In this document: positions 34,660 to 45,703 of the stretch, piece after piece
Layout: each line of letters opens with the position of its first letter
Position numbering within the stretch: position 1 is the stretch's first letter
DNA from: Lachnospiraceae bacterium 10-1
GTDB lineage: Bacteria; Bacillota; Clostridia; Lachnospirales; Lachnospiraceae
Length of the DNA: 64,000 nt
NCBI GenBank assembly: GCA_000403495.2
Contig: KE159817.1
Span: 306,048 to 370,047, forward strand
Direction of reading: 5' to 3'
The notes under the pieces: model-generated
What the model saw: only the letters and a program-made list of their open reading frames with translations
Told to the model about the DNA's origin: nothing
Database searches by the model: none
Program-made: the position numbers and the translations under genes

Positions 34660-35820
34660 TTATTTATAATCTACAAACTCGCCATATTCTTCCCAGATAT
34701 TGCAAATCCAGGTTTTACCTTGGTTAAAGATGATCTCGTCCCCATTCTGGTCATAGAACTTAGCCGGTGTTGCATCCCCATCATACCGCTCCCATCTACC
34801 CTTGATAACTTTTCCACCTGTAAAAACAATGGCATCGCCTTCGCCATGAACCCCGAATGCAAGATAATCATGGGAGTCTCTTACTTCGCCATGGCAATAT
34901 TGGAATACCACATTGGACACAGCAAGCTGGCTTCCATCCATCTCATCAATCTGCTCTTTCCCATTTTGAAATCTATAATACAGATGATCCTTTTCATTAT
35001 ACTCAAAGTAAGGCGTGTATGCACCATATCCACCCTGATTTCCACTCTGCCCGCCAGGGTAAATCGCAGATGCCTCTTTGGCATCTTCATAATTTTCCTC
35101 TGCCCTTACTTTTTCATCTGCAAAGGTAAAGGGCGGTACATAAGCTTTATCATACTCCCAGTCATATTTCAGCCTTTCCGCAGCCTTAAGCATTCCTTCT
35201 ATAAATAAATAACCTGTAAATTCTGTAGCATACCCGGGACGCTTCACCCGGTCAAATGCCTCATGAGCAGGATTATAAATACCTTCCACAGCGGCGCTGA
35301 TATTTTGAACCGTATCCCTGTTAATCAACTCTTCCACATAGGGCCTTGCCAGTCCCCAGTTGCAGTAAACCGCCTCATATCCCATGGCAACATACAAAAA
35401 ATAATCCCTGCTGCTTCTTACCGGTCCAATGCGCTCTAAATCGTCAAAGTCCTCAACTACAGCCATCAGTCTTGTAATACGTCCTTCCACCGGAGCCTCA
35501 TAAATAATGCTTGCTTTTGAAATACCATACTGAGGCATAGCCGGAGAATTATTTGGAATCATAACTGCAATGGGACGTCTTGTAACAACACTCTCATCTT
35601 TCCATTCACCGGTTAAGTAGCTCTGCATCTGCCCATCAACCACTTCCCGGTCTGAGACAACCGGAAAACCCTCCGGCGTTGGCGACGATGATGCTTCCGG
35701 TACCGGTGTAGGTGAAAGTGCTTCCACTTTTGACTCATCTAATTCTTCTTTGTTCCCACACGCTGTACAAATAATGCAAAGCACCATTCCTGCAATCAAC
35801 AGTATTCCTTTTTTCCTCAT
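34660..35820 (-). CDS. DUF3048 lipoprotein
   Basis: A 386-residue secreted lipoprotein. The signal peptide ends in the lipobox ICTAC near residue 20, so it should be a substrate of Lgt. A Ser/Thr/Pro-rich linker (SPTPVPEASSSPTPEG) leads to the DUF3048 domain with RPIAVMIPNNSPAMPQYGIS, APVEGRITRLMAV and IGPVRSSRDYFLY. The C-terminal part is a DUF3048 C-type domain. Function is unknown (YerB-like). ATG 35820 has GGAG five bases upstream; a GTG at 35835 overlapping the preceding stop is less likely. It follows the metallo-hydrolase gene. Confidence 0.9.
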   Translation of the reverse strand: MRKKGILLIAGMVLCIICTACGNKEELDESKVEALSPTPVPEASSSPTPEGFPVVSDREVVDGQMQSYLTGEWKDESVVTRRPIAVMIPNNSPAMPQYGISKASIIYEAPVEGRITRLMAVVEDFDDLERIGPVRSSRDYFLYVAMGYEAVYCNWGLARPYVEELINRDTVQNISAAVEGIYNPAHEAFDRVKRPGYATEFTGYLFIEGMLKAAERLKYDWEYDKAYVPPFTFADEKVRAEENYEDAKEASAIYPGGQSGNQGGYGAYTPYFEYNEKDHLYYRFQNGKEQIDEMDGSQLAVSNVVFQYCHGEVRDSHDYLAFGVHGEGDAIVFTGGKVIKGRWERYDGDATPAKFYDQNGDEIIFNQGKTWICNIWEEYGEFVDYK

Positions 35821-35831
35821 TTTGGCTCCTT

Positions 35832-36461
35832 TCACAAAAACGGATTGTATGCTTTTTCATATCCAATGCTTGTAGCCTCACCATGTCCGGGATACACTTT
35901 TACATCCTCTGGAAGAGACAATAGTTTTTCCTTGACGGAGCGTACTAATGTACTCATACTGCCTGTAGGCAGATCCGTTCTTCCTACCGATTCCTGAAAT
36001 AAAGTATCTCCACTAATTAAAAGCTTATCCTCTTCAAAATAATAGCAGCAGCTTCCCTTGGTATGCCCAGGGGTGGCAATCAGGCGGAAGGTCATTCCTG
36101 CAATTGTAATTTCTTCTCCGTCTTTTACATACACATCAGCCTTTACCATACAAGGCCTTCCTGTATCCTGTGAAACATTAAGTGCAGGGCTTTCACAAAC
36201 CTCCTGCTCACCTTCATACGCATATACGCTGGCTCCTGAAAGTTTTCTTAATTCCTCCACACCCCAGATATGGTCAAAGTGGCCATGTGTTAAAAATATT
36301 GCTTTTACGGAAAAACCCTTATCCTTTAACCCGTTAAAAATATACTCTCCCTTGTCAGCAGGATCAAAAACAATTACTTCCTGCTTTCCTTCCTCATAAA
36401 CAAAATAGCAATTTGTCTGACATACGCCCAAAACAATTCTTCCTATCTTTATATCTGCCAT
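35832..36461 (-). CDS. MBL-fold metallo-hydrolase (glyoxalase II-like)
   Basis: A 209-residue metallo-beta-lactamase-fold hydrolase. The dinuclear metal motif is THGHFDHIWG (HxHxDH), with further ligands in TPGHTKGSCCYY, ISGDTLFQ and YPGHGEATSIG. This is the small subgroup often annotated as hydroxyacylglutathione hydrolase-like; the substrate is unknown. It lies about 100 bp after relA and runs into the DUF3048 gene. GAGG precedes the ATG. Confidence 0.9.
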   Translation of the reverse strand: MADIKIGRIVLGVCQTNCYFVYEEGKQEVIVFDPADKGEYIFNGLKDKGFSVKAIFLTHGHFDHIWGVEELRKLSGASVYAYEGEQEVCESPALNVSQDTGRPCMVKADVYVKDGEEITIAGMTFRLIATPGHTKGSCCYYFEEDKLLISGDTLFQESVGRTDLPTGSMSTLVRSVKEKLLSLPEDVKVYPGHGEATSIGYEKAYNPFL

Positions 36462-36564
36462 AACAATCCTCTAATCCTTTCATTGTCCTGCAAACTTTAA
36501 AGTGCAGGTACAAAGCTGCTTTTGAAAAATTTGCTTTTCACAATGCTTCCTTATTCCGTAAAGC

Positions 36565-38889
36565 TTAGCTTGTAGTTCTTTCAATGTCGATCACACTCTC
36601 AATGGATCTGATCTTATCTATAATGTGATTGAGTTCTTCCCTGTTACTGATCTCAAAGGCAGTTGCCATTGTTGCTGTCCCCTGCTTGTTTACTCTTGTA
36701 TTCAGGGAAATAATATCAATATTTTTTTCAGTAAGGGCTCTGGTAATGTCTGCAAGAAGGCCGTTTCGGTTATTTGCAAATATTTTAATCTCCGCAAGAT
36801 ACTTTTCACCTGACACTTCGTCAGGCGAGCCTTCCCATTCTGCATCTATAAGGCGCTCCCTTTCTTCCTCCGGGAGATTAATAATATTGATGCAGTCCGT
36901 TCTATGAACGGAAATTCCCCGGCCTCTGGTAATAAAGCCTACAATCTCATCCCCCGGCACCGGAGAACAGCATTTGGAAAAGCGCACAGCCAGATCATGA
37001 ATTCCTCTTACCACTATTCCACTCTTTGACTTAATCTGAACTGCCCTTCTTGCCGCTTCATTTTCGGCAACTGCTGCTAATATTTCCTGATCAGTCACTT
37101 CCTTTTTATGGGCTTTTTCATAAAGCTCCATCATCCGGTTAATAATCTGTCCTTCTTTTAAGCCGCCATGTCCTACTGCTGCAAGTACGGAATCCCAGTC
37201 TCTGAAACCATATTTGTTTTTGATGGCTTCCATATATTCTGTCTTCATCAGTTCTGAAATATTAATGCCCTTTGCCCGACAGTACAGATTTAAAAGATCT
37301 TTGCCCTTAACAATATTTTCTTCTTTAAATTCATTTTTAAACCATTGATTAATCTTATTTTTTGCCTGAGTGCTTTTCACCACATTCAGCCAGTCCCTGC
37401 TGGGCCCCTTTGAATTCTGGGAAGTCATGATCTCAATACGGTCACCGTTTTTGATCTCATAATCAATCGTTACCAGCTTTCCGTTTACTCTTGCGCCGAT
37501 CATTTTATTTCCCACCGCACTGTGAATGTTATAAGCAAAATCAATAGGCGTAGAGCCTGCCGGAAGATTCTTCACCTCCCCTGTAGGGGTAAAACAGTAT
37601 ACGCTGTCTGAAAAAAGGTCCAAATCACTTTTTAACAGATTCATAAACTCCTTATTGTCAGACATATCCTGCTGCCACTCTAAAATCTGGCGCAGCCATG
37701 AAAGCTTTTCTTCTTCCGAATCTTCTATTTTCTTTCCGTCAGAGGCAATCTTATATTTCCAGTGGGCGGCAATCCCATATTCCGCTGCTTTATGCATTTC
37801 ATAAGTTCGAAGCTGTATCTCAAATGGCTGCCCGTTGTTTCCAATCAGGGTGGTATGAAGGGATTGATACATATTTGCCTTGGGCATGGCGATATAATCT
37901 TTAAACCGCCCCGGTATAGGCTTATACATTTCATGAATCACTCCCAAAGCGGCATAGCAATCCTTCACCGTATCCACAATAATTCTGACCGCAAACAAAT
38001 CATAAATTTGGTCGATAGTTTTATTTTGATTTTTCATTTTTTTATAAATACTGAAAAAATGTTTAACACGTCCATCGATCTGCGCCTTAATACCTGCATT
38101 TTTAATATGCACACTAACCTCATCCACAATATTCTGGATATATTTCTCACGCACGCTTTTGCGTACTGCAATTTTATCTACAAGGTCATAGTAGGCTTCT
38201 GGCTCCAAATATTTTAAAGACAGATCATCCAGCTCCACTTTAATCTTTGAAATTCCAAGCCTCTGGGCAATAGGGGAATAGATCTCCATCGTCTCTTTTG
38301 CAATTCTCTGCTGACTCTCCAAGCTTTTATATTTCAGCGTCCTCATGTTGTGGAGACGGTCAGCCAGCTTAATAATGATCACTCTGATATCCCTTGCCAT
38401 TGCCAGAAACATCTTACGCAGATTTTCCGCCTGCATTTCAAAACGGTCTAAAGCCTTATCTCCGCTTTCATTGGAAAACTGCAGTTGTTCCAGCTTTGTC
38501 ACTCCGTCAACCAAAAGAGCAACGTCACTGCCGAACTGCTCCTTGATCTCATCCTCGGTCATAATAGTGTCTTCTATCACATCATGCAAAAGCCCTGCTG
38601 CAATAGTTTCCTTATCCATCTCTAAATCTGCCAGAATAATCGACACACATAATGGATGAATAATATAGGGTTCCCCTGATTTGCGCACCTGATCCTTATG
38701 AGCCCTCTCTGCCAAATGATATGCCTTTTCAATCAATGTAATATCATCAGAAGGATGATATTTATGGACACGCAAAATCAAGTCCCTGTATAATTGCTGG
38801 GGACTTTGAAATTCCTGAATGGCTTCTATCCTGCCATCGTCAAATACCACTTCATTTTTCGTCTGTTTCGTATCTTTTTCTTCCGTCAT
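36565..38889 (-). CDS. relA: Bifunctional (p)ppGpp synthetase/hydrolase RelA/SpoT
   Basis: A long Rel protein (774 residues) that makes and degrades (p)ppGpp in the stringent response. An HD hydrolase domain (HPLCVSIILADLEMD, LLHDVIEDT) is followed by a synthetase domain (HFFSIYKKMKNQNKTIDQIYDLFAVRI; HTTLIGNNGQPFEIQLRT), TGS (YCFTPTGEVKNLPAGSTPIDFAY), the conserved-cysteine region (FSKCCSPVPGDEI) and a C-terminal ACT domain (NRNGLLADITRAL). HDVIED suggests active hydrolase. GGTGTGAG precedes the ATG. Confidence 0.96.
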   Translation of the reverse strand: MTEEKDTKQTKNEVVFDDGRIEAIQEFQSPQQLYRDLILRVHKYHPSDDITLIEKAYHLAERAHKDQVRKSGEPYIIHPLCVSIILADLEMDKETIAAGLLHDVIEDTIMTEDEIKEQFGSDVALLVDGVTKLEQLQFSNESGDKALDRFEMQAENLRKMFLAMARDIRVIIIKLADRLHNMRTLKYKSLESQQRIAKETMEIYSPIAQRLGISKIKVELDDLSLKYLEPEAYYDLVDKIAVRKSVREKYIQNIVDEVSVHIKNAGIKAQIDGRVKHFFSIYKKMKNQNKTIDQIYDLFAVRIIVDTVKDCYAALGVIHEMYKPIPGRFKDYIAMPKANMYQSLHTTLIGNNGQPFEIQLRTYEMHKAAEYGIAAHWKYKIASDGKKIEDSEEEKLSWLRQILEWQQDMSDNKEFMNLLKSDLDLFSDSVYCFTPTGEVKNLPAGSTPIDFAYNIHSAVGNKMIGARVNGKLVTIDYEIKNGDRIEIMTSQNSKGPSRDWLNVVKSTQAKNKINQWFKNEFKEENIVKGKDLLNLYCRAKGINISELMKTEYMEAIKNKYGFRDWDSVLAAVGHGGLKEGQIINRMMELYEKAHKKEVTDQEILAAVAENEAARRAVQIKSKSGIVVRGIHDLAVRFSKCCSPVPGDEIVGFITRGRGISVHRTDCINIINLPEEERERLIDAEWEGSPDEVSGEKYLAEIKIFANNRNGLLADITRALTEKNIDIISLNTRVNKQGTATMATAFEISNREELNHIIDKIRSIESVIDIERTTS

Positions 38890-39001
38890 GTTCTCACACC
38901 TTTAGATGCATTAAATATACGCTTTTATTCATATATTATGATATTATATATTTTTTTGTATATTTCGTCAACGAATGCTCTTACAAGTTTTCCCAAATTA
39001 C

Positions 39002-39036
39002 AAAACAGGTATGCATTATTTTTGCATACCTGTTTA
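39002..39036 (-). terminator. Terminator after groEL
   Basis: AAACAGGTATGC (39003-39014) and GCATACCTGTTT (39024-39035) form a perfect 12-bp stem with a 9-base loop, followed on the minus strand by TTGTAATTT. It is placed 28 bp after the groEL stop. Confidence 0.88.
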
Positions 39037-39063
39037 AAACACTCTGTTATTCAGATTAGAGTT

Positions 39064-40728
<1,665 letters not shown>

Positions 40729-41013
40729 TTACTGAATTACTGCCAGAATATCACTCTGCTTTACAATAATAAATTCTTCTTCGTCGATCTTAACATCTGT
40801 TCCGGCATATTTAGAGTAAATAACCTGATCTCCTGCCTTAACTTCCATTTTGATCTCCTTGCCCTCTACCACTCCGCCGGGGCCTACTGCGATTACCTCT
40901 GCCTGCTGAGGTTTTTCCTTATTCTGTCCAGGCAGAACGATACCTGATTTAGTAGTTTCCTCTGCAACTAACTGCTTTAATACAACTCTGTCTGCTAATG
41001 GTACTAACTTCAT
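40729..41013 (-). CDS. groES: Co-chaperonin GroES
   Basis: The 94-residue co-chaperonin caps the GroEL ring. The start is ATG 41013 (MKLVPLADRVVLKQL) with AAAGGAGG upstream; the longer frame to 41079 reads into the CIRCE operator and is not used. The mobile loop TTKSGIVLPGQNKEKPQQ and the roof segment follow. It is the first gene of the groESL operon. Confidence 0.97.
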   Translation of the reverse strand: MKLVPLADRVVLKQLVAEETTKSGIVLPGQNKEKPQQAEVIAVGPGGVVEGKEIKMEVKAGDQVIYSKYAGTDVKIDEEEFIIVKQSDILAVIQ

Positions 41014-41068
41014 TTTAAATGCCTCCTTTATTTTTTGCTCTATAATTGTCTTTTGCTTTTTCTTCTTG

Positions 41069-41095
41069 TTAGCACTCATATGTATTGAGTGCTAA
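41069..41095. promoter_or_regulatory. CIRCE operator (HrcA binding site)
   Basis: A perfect TTAGCACTC-N9-GAGTGCTAA inverted repeat, the HrcA operator of class I heat-shock genes. It lies 56 bp before the groES ATG, just downstream of the likely transcription start, so HrcA would repress groESL until heat or folding stress. Confidence 0.97.
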
Positions 41096-41107
41096 TCACT
41101 AAAACAT

Positions 41108-41136
41108 ATATTAGTTTTATATGCACAGCTTTGCAA
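41108..41136 (-). promoter_or_regulatory. groESL sigma-A promoter
   Basis: TTGCAA (41131-41136) and TAATAT (41108-41113) on the minus strand are separated by exactly 17 bp and lie directly upstream of CIRCE, the usual class I heat-shock layout. Confidence 0.7.
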
Positions 41137-41255
41137 ATGGTATTACAACCGCATTCTATTATTTTTTCTTTTGTTTTCTCTCTTTACCTTTATTTTTCTT
41201 TTATTTTCTCATTTTTGACTTATGACAACGATTTAATAATTTGTTTATTTTTACC

Positions 41256-41283
41256 ACAAAAGAGAACCGTTTCCGGTTCTCTT
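41256..41283 (-). terminator. Terminator after GGDEF-like gene
   Basis: AAGAGAACCG (41260-41269) and CGGTTCTCTT (41274-41283) form a perfect 10-bp stem with a 4-base loop. On the minus strand TTGTGG and a T-rich run follow. It overlaps the stop codon of the gene at 41282. Confidence 0.8.
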
Positions 41284-42211
41284 AATTAATTCCCTTTCTG
41301 AGCCGCTCCTGATATCCGGGAGCATTTTTAACCTCAAATTTATTATTAAACATTTCATATTCTGCGTCTGAGAGCTTATCTTCCAGCAATTCCTCTGTAT
41401 TAGTTTTATGTACCACGCCAATCGCCACCGAGGGAGCCAGCTTAGGATCTTCGTATGTATCACAATCTCTTCGCAGACGTTCCACAAAATCTTCCACTTC
41501 TCCATCCTCCGGCATAGGCACTAAAACCCCAAACACATCTCCGTCAATTCTTCCTATGACATATTCCGGTTTTGCTTCCTTCTTTATCAGATCTGCCACA
41601 ATCCTTATCAGTCTGTCGCTTTCTTCATCTCCAAAATGGTCGTTGGCAAACTTCCAGTCATTAATATTCACATTAATAGCTGCCACCGGAACCACCAGCG
41701 ACCTGTCTATAATATTCATCCGGCTTTCAAAATAAATTTTATTATATACTCCGGTAAGTATGTCTTCCCGTTCATTCTGACTGCTTACACGCCGTTTATC
41801 TTCCAACTGCTTTTCCAATTCTTCCACATAAATACTGCTTTCCCTATGAAGATATCCTTCTCTTCCCAACTGCATAAGCAATTCCAGTGTACTATCTATC
41901 ATATCATTCAAAAGTTGTTCATCACCGCCACTGCCCAGCTCCTTTATGTAAAGATGGCCAACGGTATGATTTTGAATGCGTATTTTACGTCCTGGCTCTT
42001 CTGCTGTATTTGGATGAAAGCCTAAAAAGCTGTCACCAATTACAATTTCCTTTTCTCCGTGACGATTGGTAAGAAGAATATTTATCTCCAGCATTTCGGC
42101 CAGATTCAAAAAATATTTCTTTATCATTTCCATATCATATAAATTAGATAATGTATAATTTCTAATATTTTCTTTAATTCTTTTATCGTAAGATACTGCC
42201 TCGTAACCCAT
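41282..42211 (-). CDS. Degenerate GGDEF-domain protein
   Basis: A 309-residue soluble protein. The N-terminal half (about 1-145) looks like a PAS- or PocR-like sensor region, followed by a short coiled coil (VEELEKQLEDKRRVSSQNE). A GGDEF-type domain starts at DILTGVYNKIYFESR. The signature loop reads RIDGDVFGVL, so the canonical GGDEF residues are changed (first Gly to Asp, Glu to Val), and diguanylate cyclase activity is doubtful. It may bind nucleotide or act as a regulatory domain. GAGAGGG precedes the ATG. Confidence 0.75.
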   Translation of the reverse strand: MGYEAVSYDKRIKENIRNYTLSNLYDMEMIKKYFLNLAEMLEINILLTNRHGEKEIVIGDSFLGFHPNTAEEPGRKIRIQNHTVGHLYIKELGSGGDEQLLNDMIDSTLELLMQLGREGYLHRESSIYVEELEKQLEDKRRVSSQNEREDILTGVYNKIYFESRMNIIDRSLVVPVAAINVNINDWKFANDHFGDEESDRLIRIVADLIKKEAKPEYVIGRIDGDVFGVLVPMPEDGEVEDFVERLRRDCDTYEDPKLAPSVAIGVVHKTNTEELLEDKLSDAEYEMFNNKFEVKNAPGYQERLRKGIN

Positions 42212-42283
42212 AACCCTCTCCCAAATAATTCCTTTCTATATAATAAGTTAAGTATACCGTTTCCAATAAGGTTTATCAAGCAT

Positions 42284-43000
42284 TTATTCATCTTTCGGCC
42301 TGCCTGCACCCTGTTTTTCCAATGTGCCTTTTTTCTGATATGTCAGGTTCTCATTCAGGCGGCAGTATGCGCCTGTTTTACTGTAGGAATCCATTAAGTG
42401 GCTGTCCTGCATTCCGGCAGTCGAAATAGATTCCGGCTTCATTCTGGTTCCCTTCTCCTTATGTCCGCCAGACTTCCGCCCGTCCTCCCTGCGTCCCGTA
42501 AAGTTCTCTTTCGTATCTGTAAGCGCAGTAAAAGCTTCTTCTTTTCTTCCTAAACGTTTTAATATTCTTCTCGTTCCTGTCTTTATTTTTTCTTTCACGT
42601 TTTCCAGGCTGTTAATCATTCCGGAAGGAATAACAAGTCTGACCGCTGCTGATACGGCAGCAGCCGCCCTTTGCCTGATGTACCCGCGGCGTCCTATAGA
42701 CAAAGTGGTTTTGAGACTGCCATTTTGCGTTTCGCCTCCCATAGCATCCCAAATTCCCTTAAAAAAGCTTGTACCCTTTTTATCTCCTTCCGTGATTTTC
42801 CTGGCAGTCTCGTAAAGATTAAGAGGTTCCTGTTCGGCTTCCTGCTTGGCACTTTGCACAGAAAGGCTGTCGCTTTTCATACCTGCCGCTGCCGCCGGCT
42901 GTCGTCCACGTCCTTCTTCATGCAGACACTTTGTGATATGATGCGTATGCTTATGCTCGTAGTTATTATTTGAATAAGAATAATCTCCCTGAATCTGCAT
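42284..43000 (-). CDS. Unknown basic protein
   Basis: A 238-residue protein that I do not recognise. It starts MQIQGDYSYSNNNYEHKHTHHI, a low-complexity Tyr/Asn/His region. Alanine-rich helices (RQRAAAAVSAAVRL) and Lys/Arg/Gly-rich stretches (KIKTGTRRILKRLGRKEE; GRREDGRKSGGHKEKG) make it strongly basic. There is no signal peptide or membrane segment. An excellent AAAAGGAG precedes the ATG, which supports real translation. It stands between a degenerate GGDEF gene and a hybrid kinase on the same strand. It may be a structural or nucleic-acid-binding protein, but there is no firm basis for a function. Confidence 0.6.
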   Translation of the reverse strand: MQIQGDYSYSNNNYEHKHTHHITKCLHEEGRGRQPAAAAGMKSDSLSVQSAKQEAEQEPLNLYETARKITEGDKKGTSFFKGIWDAMGGETQNGSLKTTLSIGRRGYIRQRAAAAVSAAVRLVIPSGMINSLENVKEKIKTGTRRILKRLGRKEEAFTALTDTKENFTGRREDGRKSGGHKEKGTRMKPESISTAGMQDSHLMDSYSKTGAYCRLNENLTYQKKGTLEKQGAGRPKDE

Positions 43001-43065
43001 GATGATCTCCTTTTATGGCCGATACGCCGGGGGAATAGCTTTCCCGCCATTACCAAAACTTTTTA

Positions 43066-45666
43066 TCAATGCTTAACCTCTAAAAGAGCCCACAATATTT
43101 CTTCTGCATGCAGAGGTTTCTTTAAATGTCCATTCATTCCTGCCTCCTTAGTCTCCCTGATGTCCTCCTCATACACATCTGCAGTCATTGCAAAAATCGG
43201 TATTTGGGCCGCATCCGGCCGCTTCATCGCCCGAATAGTCTTTGCAGCCTTAAGGCCATCCATAACCGGCATATGCACATCCATCAGGATCACATCAAAC
43301 GTACCTTCCTGGTTCCCACTGAAAAGATCTACTACCTCTTTGCCATTTGTGGCTGTTGTAACAACCGTATTCCACTCCTCCAAAATGGTTTTGGCAATTT
43401 CCAGATTTAAATCAACATCATCTGCCAGCAAAATTTTCATTCCGGCAAGTTTTGCTTCTTTGGGTTCTTTCCCAGAAGTAGAATAAAATCCGGCTAAGGT
43501 TCTTAAAACCACATCCACATCAATCGGCTTTGACAAATGTGCATTCATTCCAGCCTCACGTGTTTTACGAATGTCTTCATCATAGGCATTAGCCGTCATC
43601 GCCACAATTGGTATCGTTTTTGCATCCGGCCGCTCCATTTTCCGGATTATTTTTGTGGCTGTAATCCCATCCATCACCGGCATCATAATATCCATGACAA
43701 TCATGTCAAAGGTTCCTTCCGGATTACTGGAAAAAGCATCTACTGCCTCCTGTCCGTTCATTGCCGGCGTTACCACAGCACCTTCTTCCTCCAAAATGCA
43801 GCGGGCAATCTCCATGTTCAGTTCAATATCCTCCACCAGCAAAACCTTCATCCCTGTCAGATCAATGTGCATATCTGCTTTGGGATCATTTTCCTTTGCG
43901 TTTTGATCCACATCCATCCAAATCTCAATCACAAATTTTGTTCCAACATTATATTTGCTTTTAACCTCTATTGTTCCGCCCATCAGATCAATAAATTTCT
44001 TTGTGATAGACATCCCCAGTCCGGTACCTTTATATGTGGTTCTCATACCGTCATCTTCCTGGGCAAAAGGATCAAACAAGTGGGGAAGAAATTCCTCCTT
44101 CATTCCTATTCCTGTATCTGCCAGTTCAAATTGGAAAAGCACTCTTTCATCTTTATACTCCACTTCTCTGGCCTTAAAATATATTTTTCCGCCATCTTGT
44201 GTAAATTTAACTGAGTTTCCAAGAATGTTTATGAAAACCTGCCTTAAATGCAGTTCATCTCCAATCAAATGAGGATGTTTAAACTCCTCTACTTCCTTAA
44301 TCAGCTCTATATCCCGGGTTACAAGCTGGCCTCCAATAATAGAGACACAATTATCAATACACATTCTAATATCAAATCTTTCATAATTGACTTTTGTTTT
44401 TCCTGATTCAATACGACTCATATCCAGCACATCATTAATAAGCCCCAGTAAGTGCTGGGAAGAGCCGCTGATCTTATTCAGGCAGTCCAAAACTTTATCC
44501 TGATTATTGATATTTTTTAAAGCAATGTCCGTCATTCCCATAATGCCGTTGATAGGCGTCCGGATATCATGGCTCATGTGCGAGAGAAAATCACTTTTAG
44601 CCTGATTAGCACTGTTCGCTTCCTCTGCTGCTGTCAGCAGCATTTTATTTGTTTCATCCTTCTGATACATCAGCTTTTTATTTGCTTTTGAAATCATAAT
44701 AACTACAATTATAATTACTACCAGCGCAAGAAAAACCACTGAAACAAGAATAAAAAATCTTAAAGTTCTCTCAAGCAGCATACTGGAACTTGCTCCCAAT
44801 ACACTGGTAGGCATAAACAGCAAAATATGTCCGTCTGCAGACGTGATAACAGCATTCGCAACAAACCAATTTTCTCTTTTTCCTGTTTCATCTTCATAGA
44901 CAAACTCCAGCGCCGATGAATTTCCCTGCTTCAATTCCTTCAAAAAATTCTCATAAGTCCCTCCATTTATCACTTCAAGATTGTTAAATGCATTTAAAAT
45001 ATTGTCTCCTTCTATAAAATCTTCCTCATAATTATATTCATAAAGTCTTCTTCCGTCCTCGTTTACCAGATAACCATAGCAGCGGTTTCCAAAACCTTTT
45101 ACGGAAAATTTGTCCTTCATCTTCTCCAAATCCACTGCAATTGCAAGATGGGTAATTTCCTTACGTCCATCCTGGAGCAGTATGGGATTTTCCATCTTCT
45201 TTAAACAAAAGAAATAAAACATATCCGTCTTATGAGGCAGTTTAACCGCCATTAACCGCATTTTATCCGTTTCTATCTCCAGGTGCTCTTTATAACTCCA
45301 GCTTCCTGTTTCACCATCAGAAGAATAGTAATCTGCACTTTTATCAATTGCAATTACAAGGGAACTATTCTCATCAATAAAATCCGAAGTAGATGCCAGC
45401 ACATCAAACAGCTGGTCCTGAGATGTAATTTCTTCTATATCAATAATATGTTCACAGGCTAAAAGCTGCTGCCATGAACTGCTAATAACACCATCCATGA
45501 TTTCTGCAGTTTTTCCCGTAAACTCCTCTATATAATTTTTTCGCTCTTCAAAAAGCTGTGTCTCTAAAAATGAAAAGTAATTTGTAGAAATAATTCCCAA
45601 AATAATAACTGCCACTGCAAAAGTAATTACCGGCCAGATTATAAATTTTTTTCTCCCATTTTCCAT
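43066..45666 (-). CDS. Hybrid sensor histidine kinase with two receiver domains
   Basis: An 866-residue membrane kinase. An N-terminal membrane segment (IIWPVITFAVAVIILGII), an extracellular sensor region of about 250 residues and a second segment (FFILVSVVFLALVVIIIVVIMI) precede the HisKA domain (SHMSHDIRTPINGIMG, phospho-His). The ATPase domain shows FINILGNSVKFTQDGG, DTGIGM and GTGLGMSI. Two receiver domains follow, with phospho-Asp in MIVMDIMMPVMDG and VILMDVHMPVMDG. There is no output domain, so it may signal through a phosphorelay. The ATG at 45666 has GAGGG upstream; the TTG six bases earlier is not needed. Confidence 0.92.
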   Translation of the reverse strand: MENGRKKFIIWPVITFAVAVIILGIISTNYFSFLETQLFEERKNYIEEFTGKTAEIMDGVISSSWQQLLACEHIIDIEEITSQDQLFDVLASTSDFIDENSSLVIAIDKSADYYSSDGETGSWSYKEHLEIETDKMRLMAVKLPHKTDMFYFFCLKKMENPILLQDGRKEITHLAIAVDLEKMKDKFSVKGFGNRCYGYLVNEDGRRLYEYNYEEDFIEGDNILNAFNNLEVINGGTYENFLKELKQGNSSALEFVYEDETGKRENWFVANAVITSADGHILLFMPTSVLGASSSMLLERTLRFFILVSVVFLALVVIIIVVIMISKANKKLMYQKDETNKMLLTAAEEANSANQAKSDFLSHMSHDIRTPINGIMGMTDIALKNINNQDKVLDCLNKISGSSQHLLGLINDVLDMSRIESGKTKVNYERFDIRMCIDNCVSIIGGQLVTRDIELIKEVEEFKHPHLIGDELHLRQVFINILGNSVKFTQDGGKIYFKAREVEYKDERVLFQFELADTGIGMKEEFLPHLFDPFAQEDDGMRTTYKGTGLGMSITKKFIDLMGGTIEVKSKYNVGTKFVIEIWMDVDQNAKENDPKADMHIDLTGMKVLLVEDIELNMEIARCILEEEGAVVTPAMNGQEAVDAFSSNPEGTFDMIVMDIMMPVMDGITATKIIRKMERPDAKTIPIVAMTANAYDEDIRKTREAGMNAHLSKPIDVDVVLRTLAGFYSTSGKEPKEAKLAGMKILLADDVDLNLEIAKTILEEWNTVVTTATNGKEVVDLFSGNQEGTFDVILMDVHMPVMDGLKAAKTIRAMKRPDAAQIPIFAMTADVYEEDIRETKEAGMNGHLKKPLHAEEILWALLEVKH

Positions 45667-45703
45667 AATCAATCCCTCAAATATTATTTTCCATAATAAA
45701 TAA

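Noticed and set aside
36480-36564. CCTGCA/TGCAGG inverted repeat between relA and the metallo-hydrolase gene
   Set aside because: Only a 6-bp stem without a T run on the minus strand; no firm regulatory meaning.
43537-44214. Plus-strand open frame of 225 codons opposite the hybrid kinase
   Set aside because: It mirrors conserved kinase and receiver sequence and is rich in His and Cys without a domain pattern; shadow of the real gene.
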